Made by a program: the position numbers and the translations under genes
In this document: positions 9,384 to 17,466 of the stretch, one piece after another
How the letters are laid out: each line of letters begins with the position of its first letter
Position numbering within the stretch: the first letter of the stretch is position 1
Notes under the pieces: model-generated
Told to the model about the DNA's origin: nothing
The model's database searches: none
The model's input: only the letters and a program-made list of their open reading frames with translations
Source of the DNA: Flavobacterium sp. SUN052
GTDB lineage: Bacteria; Bacteroidota; Bacteroidia; Flavobacteriales; Flavobacteriaceae
Length of the DNA: 64,000 nt
Direction: 5' to 3'
NCBI RefSeq assembly: GCF_028867935.1
Contig: NZ_JAPQNS010000020.1
Coordinates: 58,807-122,806, forward strand

Positions 9384-10765
9384 TGATCAATATCCGTACT
9401 AGAATTACCTACCAATTTGTTGTTCTGGTAACCTTAATCCTGCTGTTGTTCTCACTCGGTGTTTATTTTTTCAGCAAGCTTTATCTGGAAAAACGATTCT
9501 TCAAGCGGCTTCAGGATCGGGCCATTACCACCACCACCCTGCTGTTCGATTTAAAACAAACCGATAGCACCGTTCTACGAGTTATTGATGCAGGCGATCA
9601 GAAACCCCTGCTTTACGAAAACATTTCGGTGTATAACGACAAAAGCAAGGAGGTGCTCTTCTCCACCAACATTGCCAACACCCAGTTCCACCAGCAATTA
9701 ATTCCGCAGCTCGATTCCACGCAACAAACCGTATTTCTGAACCGCAACGAGTACCAGATAGTGGCCATCCACCTAAAAAGCAACAATGGCAGCAACTGGG
9801 TCATTGTGAGTGGCGTTGACCAGACGGGGCAGGAAGCCCTCGACGATCTGAAGAAAATCCTGATTGTCATGATTCTGGCCGCTATTCTGCTACTTGGCAT
9901 ATCGGGCTGGTTTTTTGCCGACCGGGCACTAGCCCCCATGTCGGGTATTGTGCAGCAGGTGAATACTATTTTCCCAGCCAATGTGCAGAAGCGGGTGGAG
10001 CACCCCAACCGCTCCGACGAAATTGGGGTTCTGGTTGCCACCTTTAATCAGCTGCTCGACCGCATTGAGCAAGCCCTCAAAACGCAGAAAATATTCATCG
10101 CCAATGTGTCGCACGAGCTGAAGAACCCACTGACCAAAATCAATTCGCAGATCGATGTGGCGCTCCTTCAAAAACGAAACCCAGAGGTGTACGAACGGAC
10201 TCTTCAGTCGCTTCAGGAAGATACCCGCCTGTTAACCCAACTGACCAACGCCCTGCTCGAACTGGCCAATACGTCTATTCAGGCTAACGACATGCAGGTT
10301 GAGCCTGTTCGCATGGATGAACTGCTATGGGAAACCAAAAAGCAGGTGCAGGAGTGGCACGATGATTACCAGATTGAGCTCACTTTCACCAATTTTCCCG
10401 ATAACGAAGAAGACCTGATTATCCACGGTAACCGGGCGTCGCTGTCGGTGTTGCTGCTGAACCTAATCGACAACGCCTGTAAGTTTTCGCCGACCAAAAC
10501 CGCCAAAGTCGATTTTAGCTCCGAAGCAGGTACGATGACCATAGCCGTCTTTAACGAGGGCCCGCAGATACCCAAAACCGATCTACCGTACATTTTCCAG
10601 CCGTTCTTCCGGAGTAACAAAACGGCTCAATCGAGCAAAGGGCATGGCGTGGGCCTTGCCGTTGTGTTGCAGGTGGTACAGATTCACAAAGGAGATATAC
10701 AGGTGCAGTCAACGCACCAGGGAACCACATTTACCCTGACGCTTCCCAGTTCTTTGTCGGCTTAA
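9383..10765 (+). CDS. Membrane sensor histidine kinase, HAMP type
   Basis: Partner of the preceding regulator, 460 residues. Two membrane helices (about 11-30 and 158-178) enclose a periplasmic sensor of about 125 residues. A HAMP segment follows, then HisKA with the phospho-acceptor His244 in IANVSHELKNPLTKI. The HATPase domain has LLNLIDNACKFSP (N box) and GHGVGLAVV (G box). The layout matches CusS/RagB-like envelope sensors. The signal is not evident. The stop codon lies inside the first of four 11-bp-spaced repeats. Confidence 0.94.
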   Translation: MINIRTRITYQFVVLVTLILLLFSLGVYFFSKLYLEKRFFKRLQDRAITTTTLLFDLKQTDSTVLRVIDAGDQKPLLYENISVYNDKSKEVLFSTNIANTQFHQQLIPQLDSTQQTVFLNRNEYQIVAIHLKSNNGSNWVIVSGVDQTGQEALDDLKKILIVMILAAILLLGISGWFFADRALAPMSGIVQQVNTIFPANVQKRVEHPNRSDEIGVLVATFNQLLDRIEQALKTQKIFIANVSHELKNPLTKINSQIDVALLQKRNPEVYERTLQSLQEDTRLLTQLTNALLELANTSIQANDMQVEPVRMDELLWETKKQVQEWHDDYQIELTFTNFPDNEEDLIIHGNRASLSVLLLNLIDNACKFSPTKTAKVDFSSEAGTMTIAVFNEGPQIPKTDLPYIFQPFFRSNKTAQSSKGHGVGLAVVLQVVQIHKGDIQVQSTHQGTTFTLTLPSSLSA

Positions 10766-10799
10766 GGTAAATTTAAAGTGAGCTTAAGTCCTGCTTAAG
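10761..10799 (+). promoter_or_regulatory. Four 11-bp-phased CTTAAG-like repeats, probable response-regulator site
   Basis: Hexamers CTTAAG, TTTAAA, CTTAAG and CTTAAG begin at 10761, 10772, 10783 and 10794, so every start is exactly 11 bases from the next with 5-base spacers. OmpR/PhoB-family regulators bind tandem direct repeats of 11-bp units, and such a regulator is encoded two genes upstream. The array ends 11 bases before a TTGCTTTG box, a position suited to activation of the next gene. Confidence 0.65.
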
Positions 10800-10809
10800 T
10801 TCGGTGTTG

Positions 10810-10817
10810 TTGCTTTG
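10810..10817 (+). promoter_or_regulatory. Probable -7 box downstream of the 11-bp repeat array
   Basis: TTGCTTTG differs from TAnnTTTG at one position. No TTTG lies at -33; the repeat array occupies that place, as expected for an activator-dependent promoter. Transcription would start near 10824. Confidence 0.4.
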
Positions 10818-10842
10818 TATGCCAACAACCGATAACAGGATT

Positions 10843-11793
10843 ATGGACGCAGAAGCTTCGGTAAAAAAACAGGGCGTATTGAGTTTAACAATTGGGGCTC
10901 TACTGGGCTTTCTGGCTCTGTTGACCTATCTGTTTATTGGCTCCCGAAATGAAACCCTCGAAGTTCAGAAGTTACTGACAACCAAAGTCGAGCAGTTCGC
11001 GGCTACCCAGCTCAAGCTCGATTCAATCTCCACTGTTTTAGACAAAAAAATTGCCGAAGTCCGTCAGCTTGGTGGTAATGTTATTGAGCTGGAACGACTG
11101 AAAAGGCAATTAGAGAGCGATAAAAAGAAGCTGAAAAGTGATCTCAGCTTTTCGATTCAGCAGTATACTTTTAAAATCAACGACTACAACCGTTTTCTGA
11201 CCCAGTACGAGGTCGACCTGCGCGCCTTGCGAAATGAAAACGGTTCGCTGATCAGCCGGACCCGCGCCCTGGAAGAGGAGAAAAAAAGTATTCTCAGTGA
11301 GAACGAAGGCCTGAAAAACGAGAAGTCGGCTCTGGCACAAACGGTGGTTGACTATTCCCGCCAAAACGCCGATCTGAAAGACAAAGTAAGTCTGGCATCA
11401 GCAATGAAAGCGGCTGATGTGGAGGTAGTTTCCCTCTCGGGCAATGGCAAAGAGCGCCGGGGAGAAGTCTTCAAAGCCTCGCGCATCGACCAGTTAAAAA
11501 TCAGCTTTATCCTGCTCTCAAACCCGGTAGCGGTAAAAAACACCACCGACCTGTACCTACGTATCCTTGACCCCAACGGTGCTGTGGTTAGCGAAAGCGG
11601 CTTTGGTGGCATTATGTGGGTCGACGAGCGTGAGATTGGCTACAGTCTGCGCCAATCGGTGTTTTTTGAGAACAACGACCAGCGGGTAGAGCTTCTTTAC
11701 AATCGAGAAGCCCCCTATAAGTCAGGTGCTTACCGAGTTGAATTATACGCCAACGGCTCCCGGATTGGCGAGGGTCGTTTTGCCGTGAAGTAG
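10843..11793 (+). CDS. Membrane-anchored coiled-coil protein, likely target of the two-component system
   Basis: Function unknown, 316 residues from the ATG at 10843. This start is preferred because upstream in-frame starts at 10804 and 10819 overlap or precede the predicted transcript start. A single helix (about 12-35) is followed by a long coiled coil (about 40-190, rich in Leu, Lys, Glu) and a C-terminal beta-sandwich-like domain (about 215-316). That domain includes TTDLYLRILDPNGAVV and a closing KSGAYRVELYANGSRIGEG, resembling Ig-like domains seen in stress-related envelope proteins. It is followed after 34 bases by the next gene, so they probably form an operon. Confidence 0.8.
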   Translation: MDAEASVKKQGVLSLTIGALLGFLALLTYLFIGSRNETLEVQKLLTTKVEQFAATQLKLDSISTVLDKKIAEVRQLGGNVIELERLKRQLESDKKKLKSDLSFSIQQYTFKINDYNRFLTQYEVDLRALRNENGSLISRTRALEEEKKSILSENEGLKNEKSALAQTVVDYSRQNADLKDKVSLASAMKAADVEVVSLSGNGKERRGEVFKASRIDQLKISFILLSNPVAVKNTTDLYLRILDPNGAVVSESGFGGIMWVDEREIGYSLRQSVFFENNDQRVELLYNREAPYKSGAYRVELYANGSRIGEGRFAVK

Positions 11794-11827
11794 TACGAAT
11801 TACTCAACGTATCTCACCAGAAAACTT

Positions 11828-13015
11828 ATGACAGCTATTTATAAGGTTACGGAATCAGGAGTCGAAGTAATAAGGGAAGTTGGCGAATCGATGGTGGGTT
11901 CTGTCCGGGTGCTGTTGGAAAAATACGGTCGATTTCCCTTCTCCTACACCGCTCTCAGCTATCTGTTTGTTACCATGGCTTTTTGCTATTATCCAGTCAC
12001 CGACCATTGGTTGACTGGATTTGTTATGATGAGCCTGCCCCTGGCGATCCTTGCGGGTCTGGTTGCCAGTATTTATCTGCTTTTTAAGCAGCAAAAAACG
12101 GTCGCGATGGCGGGCATCATCTGGATTTTGTTTGCCCTGCTGGTTGTCAAAAGATTGTTGGGCGTCAGCACGGGTACCGAACAGCTGAGCCAGCAGCCAA
12201 CCCTCAATGTACTGAGTTTCAACAGCGAAACATTTCCTAAAATGTCGCCACAAGAGCTGGAGGCCTTCCCTACCAAAGCCGACATTGCCTGTTTTCAGGA
12301 ATATTCACCCAACCAGCAGATTGAAAAGCAATACCCTGTTAAATTCCAAAAGCTGACCAGCTTCGATAACAACCGCCAAATCGGGCTGGCACTACTGTCT
12401 AAATACCCGATTGTGAACGAGTATGGCCGAATCTGGAACCGAGCCGAGGGTCCCGACATCAATGGATTTTTGTGCGCTGATATTGTGTACGGTGCCGACA
12501 CAATCCGGGTTGTCAACGTTCATTTATGGTCGATGGGCGTGCGAACCAATCAGGCGGTAAATGCCTGGAAAGCGGGCAACCTCGGTGAATTTTTTTACGA
12601 AATTGGGAATACGCTCCAACGTCTGAAAGTGGGCTTCGAAAACCGGTCCGAGCAACTCCGGGAAGTAGAGTCGTATGTGGTTGGCAGCCGCTACCCGGTC
12701 ATTATTTGTGGTGATTTCAACGAAACGCCCATCGGCTACTCGTACGGTAAGCTAAGCCGCAATTTCACCAATGCCTTCGAAGAAGCGGGGCATGGATTGG
12801 GATTTACCCTGAACCGTCACCCCTACTGTGTCCGCATCGACCAGCAATTTGTTAGCTCAGACTGGCGCACCATTACCTGCCAAACGCTGTCGGGCGTTTC
12901 CTTCTCCGACCATTTCCCGGTGCTGGCGCAGTACGTACTGAAGAAAGCAACGAATGATCCTGCCAATACGCTGGCCAGAAAGAAGTCAGCAATCCCTTTG
13001 CTGGCTCGCAAGTGA
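11828..13015 (+). CDS. Endonuclease/exonuclease/phosphatase-fold membrane protein
   Basis: A 395-residue protein with three N-terminal membrane helices (about 38-115) and a C-terminal EEP-fold domain (about 130-370). Signature pieces are LNVLSFNSETF, IACFQEYSP, VVNVHLWSMG, VIICGDFNETP and a final SFSDHFPV, matching the catalytic Glu, His, Asp/Asn and Asp-His of the Mg-dependent family. The topology places the catalytic domain on the outer side. The substrate could be nucleic acid, phospholipid or another phosphodiester. It probably shares the promoter of the coiled-coil gene. Confidence 0.87.
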   Translation: MTAIYKVTESGVEVIREVGESMVGSVRVLLEKYGRFPFSYTALSYLFVTMAFCYYPVTDHWLTGFVMMSLPLAILAGLVASIYLLFKQQKTVAMAGIIWILFALLVVKRLLGVSTGTEQLSQQPTLNVLSFNSETFPKMSPQELEAFPTKADIACFQEYSPNQQIEKQYPVKFQKLTSFDNNRQIGLALLSKYPIVNEYGRIWNRAEGPDINGFLCADIVYGADTIRVVNVHLWSMGVRTNQAVNAWKAGNLGEFFYEIGNTLQRLKVGFENRSEQLREVESYVVGSRYPVIICGDFNETPIGYSYGKLSRNFTNAFEEAGHGLGFTLNRHPYCVRIDQQFVSSDWRTITCQTLSGVSFSDHFPVLAQYVLKKATNDPANTLARKKSAIPLLARK

Positions 13016-13132
13016 GGGCACTTCTTCCTTAATCCGTTTCCTCCTCCAGCCGTGCTCCCAACCGACGGTAGCCTGGAAGATTGCTCATGCCCTGCTTATT
13101 GAGTGTATTGACACAAAAACCCGTTTACATTT

Positions 13133-13164
13133 TTTGCAGTAATGTACTAGGTTTCGTATACTTG
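13133..13164 (+). promoter_or_regulatory. Promoter TTTG-N20-TATACTTG
   Basis: TTTG at 13133-13136 and TATACTTG at 13157-13164 are 20 bases apart, one mismatch from the Bacteroidota consensus. The next start codon is almost 300 bases away, so the transcript would have a long leader or encode a small RNA. Confidence 0.5.
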
Positions 13165-13460
13165 TAACCTAAAATTGCAAACCAGCCAAGCCTGCCTTTT
13201 AATTCTCAATCGGCTTTGATATTAAGCAAATTTCATACAACAGATCGTTGGGGCTCGTCCATAAAGTGCTTGCTGGGCGGGTTGCGTGCGAAAGGTTGCA
13301 GGCCGCCTAGATCAGGTTTTTGCTCATTCGACGGGTTTCGGTTGACACGAGAAACGCCCCGGTTATGCAGGTTTAGATTTCCACTTCTGGGTTGTAGCCG
13401 ACAAGCCAAAAGCTTTGTGATAAAGTTTCAACAATTTGATATTTAAAACTCCTAATTAGA
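13165..13460. other. Structured non-coding spacer before a small lipoprotein gene
   Basis: No credible gene is seen. The stretch contains GAAAGGTTGC (13290-13299), then 14 bases, then AGGTTT (13314-13319). The same pair with the same 14-base gap recurs in the spacer after the lipoprotein gene. GC-rich blocks such as GGGCGG and CCGCC can pair. It may be a leader, a cassette boundary or a decayed element. Confidence 0.4.
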
Positions 13461-14111
13461 GTGAAGCATCTCCAATCAATTCTATTTGCCAGCGTCTTGA
13501 CGGTCGCTGGTTGCAACGGAACCAATGAAACCCAAAAAGAAAATGTAGGCCCGCCTAAGTTTGTTGGAGATTATAAAACGACCGCGACAATGGTCTTAAG
13601 TATTCCAGGACAAAGTGAGATGAAAAATTCAGAGATAGAAAACATTTCTATCAAATACATCGGTGGCGATACTATATTACTATTATCACCAGTGACATTC
13701 TCGGAACCCAATATTTATGCTACTTTTCGCGATAGTACATTCACTTTAGTTCCATATGAAAAAAATGGCAGCCGAGTTTCTGGCAGTGGTAGCGTCAGTC
13801 AAGGTAAACTATCTGTGGGCGTGAAAATGGAAGGCGTCGCCAGCGCAACTGTCAGTTTAATAGGCTTAAAAAAGAGTGTGACTTCAGCAGATTCTTCAAA
13901 ACTATTACAGGCCAAATCTCTCGCAAAGCAAATAACGAATAATGTAGGCAGAGCTGAGAGAGAGGAAATAACTAAATCACAATTAGATAAACGGACAAAA
14001 CCTCTGCAAAAAAAGCTTGACAAACTTCGTCAGTCACTAACACCAGAGGAAATCAAAGAATTGGACGACTACCGGAGAAACCTGTTGAGCGAATTAGTAG
14101 ACAAACTGTAA
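13461..14111 (+). CDS. Small lipoprotein of unknown function
   Basis: A 216-residue protein with a GTG start and a lipoprotein signal (MKHLQSILFASVLTVAGCNG; lipobox VAGC, lipidated Cys18). The middle is beta-rich, and the last 70 residues are charged and probably helical (KPLQKKLDKLRQSLTPEEIK). Codon use is visibly more AT-rich than in neighbouring genes. It stands alone between two similar spacers. No family was recognised. Confidence 0.65.
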   Translation: MKHLQSILFASVLTVAGCNGTNETQKENVGPPKFVGDYKTTATMVLSIPGQSEMKNSEIENISIKYIGGDTILLLSPVTFSEPNIYATFRDSTFTLVPYEKNGSRVSGSGSVSQGKLSVGVKMEGVASATVSLIGLKKSVTSADSSKLLQAKSLAKQITNNVGRAEREEITKSQLDKRTKPLQKKLDKLRQSLTPEEIKELDDYRRNLLSELVDKL

Positions 14112-14247
14112 TACTCAAAACTAAACTTGCTTCCCGTGTTTGGCGGTTTCATGTGAAAGGTTGCGCTTCCCAGAAGCCAGGTTTAGGCTTTAAAGTTCAT
14201 GTCCTTGGCGACCGGGCAAATGCCCCACCAATATTTACTTTCATCTC
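14112..14247. other. Spacer sharing a motif with the one before the lipoprotein gene
   Basis: This 136-base gap repeats GAAAGGTTGC (14155-14164) and AGGTTT (14179-14184) with the same 14-base gap as at 13290. It also holds a short hairpin (GCTTCCCAGAAGC). The shared layout suggests a common origin of the spacers. Confidence 0.4.
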
Positions 14248-14679
14248 ATGCAGCAAAACAGTATAAAACCCAGAAAAGCCAGTAAAGGTGAATGGATATT
14301 TGCCATCGTTTTAGGTATTAGCTTTCTAACTTGGTTTTTCTCAACTCGAGATTACAGAACTTCTGAGGAGAAAATGAAAGATGAAGTTGCGGAACAAGTC
14401 AGGGAGGATATGCTTAATGCTCGTATGAGCGCTATGCGGCAAAATCGTTATTCCGACTTGCTTAGAGATACCAAGCGCAACCTTAAAGCATACGGTGTGA
14501 AACACACAAACGTAGAGGTTGCTGAAAGTGGTTGTTTATGGGTCTATGTGAGCGATAACGGAAAAAATAGAGACGGTTTGGCTCAAACGCTTTGCTCCAG
14601 TGCTAAACGTGATTTTGTTTCTTGTGTAACAATAGTTGATGCAGGCGGAAACACTTTAGGCCGTTCTATGTGTAAATAA
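14248..14679 (+). CDS. Small single-helix membrane protein of unknown function
   Basis: A 143-residue protein. A basic N-terminus is followed by one membrane helix (about 16-33, WIFAIVLGISFLTWFF), a charged helical stretch and a compact C-terminal part with three cysteines (SGCLWVYVSDNG, TLCSS, SCVTIV). The C-terminal cysteines could pair outside the membrane. Like its neighbours it is AT-rich and has no recognised relatives. Confidence 0.55.
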   Translation: MQQNSIKPRKASKGEWIFAIVLGISFLTWFFSTRDYRTSEEKMKDEVAEQVREDMLNARMSAMRQNRYSDLLRDTKRNLKAYGVKHTNVEVAESGCLWVYVSDNGKNRDGLAQTLCSSAKRDFVSCVTIVDAGGNTLGRSMCK

Positions 14680-14841
14680 GTTTTGTGTTATTTCGCTTCG
14701 CGTGGGCTGCTTCCCGTCAACAGCAAGCACGCCCCAAAATCGACGTTGACAGCCCAACCGGCTATGTGTCTAGACGCTCGTTCCTCGCCATAATTACATA
14801 GGGTCGTTGCTCCATTAAATAACCCATTTACGTGCTTCAGA
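14680..14841. other. Structured spacer with two imperfect stem-loops
   Basis: First stem: GGGCTG (14704-14709) and GTCAAC (14716-14721) pair with GTTGAC (14745-14750) and CAGCCC (14750-14755), leaving a one-sided bulge. Second stem: CAAC-3 nt-CTATGT (14755-14767) pairs with ACATAG-4 nt-GTTG (14796-14809). Two paired boxes, each split by a short unpaired spacer around a larger loop, recall integron attC sites. The outer boxes do not fully meet the consensus. Confidence 0.4.
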
Positions 14842-15333
14842 ATGATTGAATGCCCAAACGTTATTAGGGTACTTTTTTGGCTTATTATTCTGTCAATCAG
14901 TTGCGTGAGTTTATCAAGAGCGCAGGCGATGACCTTTGTTGGGGGTGGCAAGGTTTCTATTAATAACAAAACAATTCACAAGCCCAAAGAAATACTGTCA
15001 GTAATTTCCCAAAAAACCACTACTGAGAGCTTAGGCGCTTTTAAGGCTTATAGAGCGCATAGAACCTTTTCCACTATTTTTGCTTTTACGGGGGGCTTTA
15101 TCATCGGCTACTCAGTTACTGAAAGTGTTATCAATAGAAATATTGACATCGGCCCCGCCGTTATTGGAGCAGGCGTTTTGGTTATCAGCAAAATATTCGA
15201 TGGAGCTTCCAATTCCGCTCTGAAACGAGTGGTGTCCATTTACAATACTGGCAAGCCCTCAAGTATTTACGTTGAGCCAGTGGTAGAGATAAATCACAAT
15301 GTAGCTTCTGTTGGTTTGAGGCTTAAACTTTGA
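14842..15333 (+). CDS. Small exported protein of unknown function
   Basis: A 163-residue protein with a signal peptide (VLFWLIILSISCVSLSRAQA) and a hydrophobic middle (about 75-120) that may form two helices. The C-terminal part is beta-like (YVEPVVEINHNVASVGLRL). It belongs to the AT-richer island with the two preceding small genes. About 205 bases after its stop hold no gene I can support. Confidence 0.55.
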   Translation: MIECPNVIRVLFWLIILSISCVSLSRAQAMTFVGGGKVSINNKTIHKPKEILSVISQKTTTESLGAFKAYRAHRTFSTIFAFTGGFIIGYSVTESVINRNIDIGPAVIGAGVLVISKIFDGASNSALKRVVSIYNTGKPSSIYVEPVVEINHNVASVGLRLKL

Positions 15334-15538
15334 TTTTTCTACTCCTATCCATTTTACGACAAGTCAATATCCTCTTCCGACCACCCTCCGGTTCTGAAGC
15401 AGTCGGGCAGTGACCCTGGCCACACACTGACAACTCCTCAAAAAGCCATTATTCTTGCTGTATACGTTTTTCGTTGGCGTTTCCTTTTCGGCTACGATGC
15501 TGTGGGTTTACCTGAAATGTCTGCTGGCGTACAGAAGG

Positions 15539-16096
15539 CTAGGGCCTTGTATAGGTTACACTCAGGGGAGCGCTGGCTAATGTGCTGCTACTGATAGCAC
15601 TCAGCAGAATATCCATTGTTACTTTCGACTGGACAACGCTGAACACGGGTTCGGCTGAAAGTGCGTAAGCTGTTATAACGTACACTTTCGGGCCAGGCCC
15701 CTGCGAACAGGGGGGCGAATAACTGGTTTTGCCATTAACAGTATTGATACCGAAAAGACCGATGGAAGTGTTGTTTTCGGGCAGTGTGGTGGTAGTCGAT
15801 GGTATGTTGTACAACAAATAATACACGTGCTTATCGCCCGTAGGGGGTATGTGATGCATGGTAACAGCAAACGACTTAGTACCCGCCGGGGCGTTACTCC
15901 ACGAAATCGGCGGGGCATAACTCAACCCATCACAGGTGTATTTAGTAGCCAGAACACCATTGGTTACGCCTGAACTTTGGATCGTGAATGAGCTGGGGGG
16001 CGCGGGGGTAGCCGGTAGCTTCGTTTCTACTTTTTCTTTGACACAACCAGTTAAAAAAAACACCACAACAACAGCAGCGACTCCAGTTATCCTCAT
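15539..16096 (-). CDS. YbhB/YbcL-family (PEBP) lipoprotein
   Basis: A 185-residue phosphatidylethanolamine-binding-protein-like lipoprotein. The signal ends at a lipobox (FFLTGCVKEK). Family motifs include YTCDGLSYAPPISWSNAP, a KSFAVTMHHIPP segment (usually D-P-D-A-P in relatives) and SPPCSQGPGPKVYVITAYAL, corresponding to the conserved P-P-x-x-x-G-x-H-x-Y-x-F region in degenerate form. The bacterial role is poorly known. It begins 8 bases after the YHYH gene and is probably co-transcribed with it. Confidence 0.85.
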   Translation of the reverse strand: MRITGVAAVVVVFFLTGCVKEKVETKLPATPAPPSSFTIQSSGVTNGVLATKYTCDGLSYAPPISWSNAPAGTKSFAVTMHHIPPTGDKHVYYLLYNIPSTTTTLPENNTSIGLFGINTVNGKTSYSPPCSQGPGPKVYVITAYALSAEPVFSVVQSKVTMDILLSAISSSTLASAPLSVTYTRP

Positions 16097-16104
16097 GTTA
16101 ATCG

Positions 16105-17451
16105 TTATTTTTTAGTGTATTTGACGGTGGTTGATTTCCCATCGGTGCCGATAAAGGTATAGGTGTAGGTGCCGGCATTGTCCCAACTGTAATTCACGTA
16201 GGCTTTTTGACTGTTTAGTGTGTACTCAAGCGAGTAGGCATTTGTACCGGTTGCTTTGAAGTCGGTGATACTGGCCCCTTTCAGCGGGTCACCCGCTGGA
16301 CGTACCGGCGACGTTTTTGCTTGTGGAATGATTTGATTTTCGGGGGCAGGTGTTGCCGGATCAAGAGTCACTTTACCCCGCATGGCCGCCATGAAATACG
16401 GATACGTAGTGGTGGCATGGTAATGATACGTGCTTTTGTAGGCGTGTCCATGGTACTCATCCAGCGGTTGCATGCTGGTCCCGTCGGGTTCTTTTGAACC
16501 ATAAATAGCATAGCCATCCAAGGCCATAGCAATCGGGTTGCTGCCAGCGATACTTTCGAAATGCAGGGGGGCAATATGATAATGATAATCATCGGCTCGA
16601 CCGCAGTGCCCACCCCATTTGTCGAGTTCGCCAATGGCATAGGCGTCTTCGCCCCGGTTGTTCAATGGATTAAAAATCGGAATGCCATTTGGTGCAATAG
16701 CCACGGCTCCTTTCATAAAATTGGTTTTAAGGCTCAATGGCGTAGCCGCCAACTCAGGCTTGAGTGGAATCGACCACGCGTTGGTGCCCGTATAGCTCTG
16801 CGGAATAGGAACTTGCTGTTGCCAGCTGGTAATGCCCACCATCATGTTATGCGTGGGCATGCCGTCCGATTCGACGTAGAAATACGTGTCGTCGTAGCGG
16901 GTTTTGACAACGGCCTTAAACGGACTGAATGTACTTTCAATAAAAGCCGGATCGGTTTTGGTACTGACGGTGGGCGTAGGTACAGGAACCGTCGGCTCAT
17001 CGGTTTTACAGGCATAAAAAAGGGCCACAAACCCCAACGCCAAAGTCCTAAGTTTGGTAAAACTGATTGTTTCGTTTCGTTTGAAAAGCAGCACAACCAG
17101 TATGGTCAAAGACAGCCGGAAAAGTACAGCAGGGCTTGTTTGTGGAGTACCGGCCGGATGGGTCTCTCGGTTTATTTCCCCATTGAGTTGTTTCAAATAC
17201 GCGATCTTCTGACTCAGGTCGGCACGACTCGAAACTGAGAAGTGCTTGAGTGGGGCCGAAATCACCACGCCATTGGTCAATTCAACAAATACGCTGTCAT
17301 GATGACTCATCAAAAAATGCCCCTCTACTTCTTTGCCATCGATGGTGTAGCGAATGTTTTTTTCCGTTCTGTGTTCGCCAACGTGCGCATAAGCCGGACG
17401 TGCCAATAGCAGGCTGATGGCAATAAGAAAAATAGAATAGAGGGGGCTCAT
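16105..17451 (-). CDS. YHYH-domain protein with an internal lipoprotein-like segment
   Basis: A 448-residue exported protein. The C-terminal two thirds (about 160-440) are a YHYH domain, with DDYHYHIAPLHFE and STYHYHATTTYPY and a conserved GYAIYG. Function is unknown; the histidines may bind metal. The N-terminus has its own signal peptide (LLLARPAYAHVGEH), a small domain and a helix (about 108-122). Near residue 146 comes a second leader-like stretch, LRTLALGFVALFYACKTDEP, which looks like a lipobox. It could be a fusion of a short exported protein with a YHYH lipoprotein, or the true start may lie inside. Confidence 0.78.
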   Translation of the reverse strand: MSPLYSIFLIAISLLLARPAYAHVGEHRTEKNIRYTIDGKEVEGHFLMSHHDSVFVELTNGVVISAPLKHFSVSSRADLSQKIAYLKQLNGEINRETHPAGTPQTSPAVLFRLSLTILVVLLFKRNETISFTKLRTLALGFVALFYACKTDEPTVPVPTPTVSTKTDPAFIESTFSPFKAVVKTRYDDTYFYVESDGMPTHNMMVGITSWQQQVPIPQSYTGTNAWSIPLKPELAATPLSLKTNFMKGAVAIAPNGIPIFNPLNNRGEDAYAIGELDKWGGHCGRADDYHYHIAPLHFESIAGSNPIAMALDGYAIYGSKEPDGTSMQPLDEYHGHAYKSTYHYHATTTYPYFMAAMRGKVTLDPATPAPENQIIPQAKTSPVRPAGDPLKGASITDFKATGTNAYSLEYTLNSQKAYVNYSWDNAGTYTYTFIGTDGKSTTVKYTKK

Positions 17452-17466
17452 AACAGGCGCAGATGG

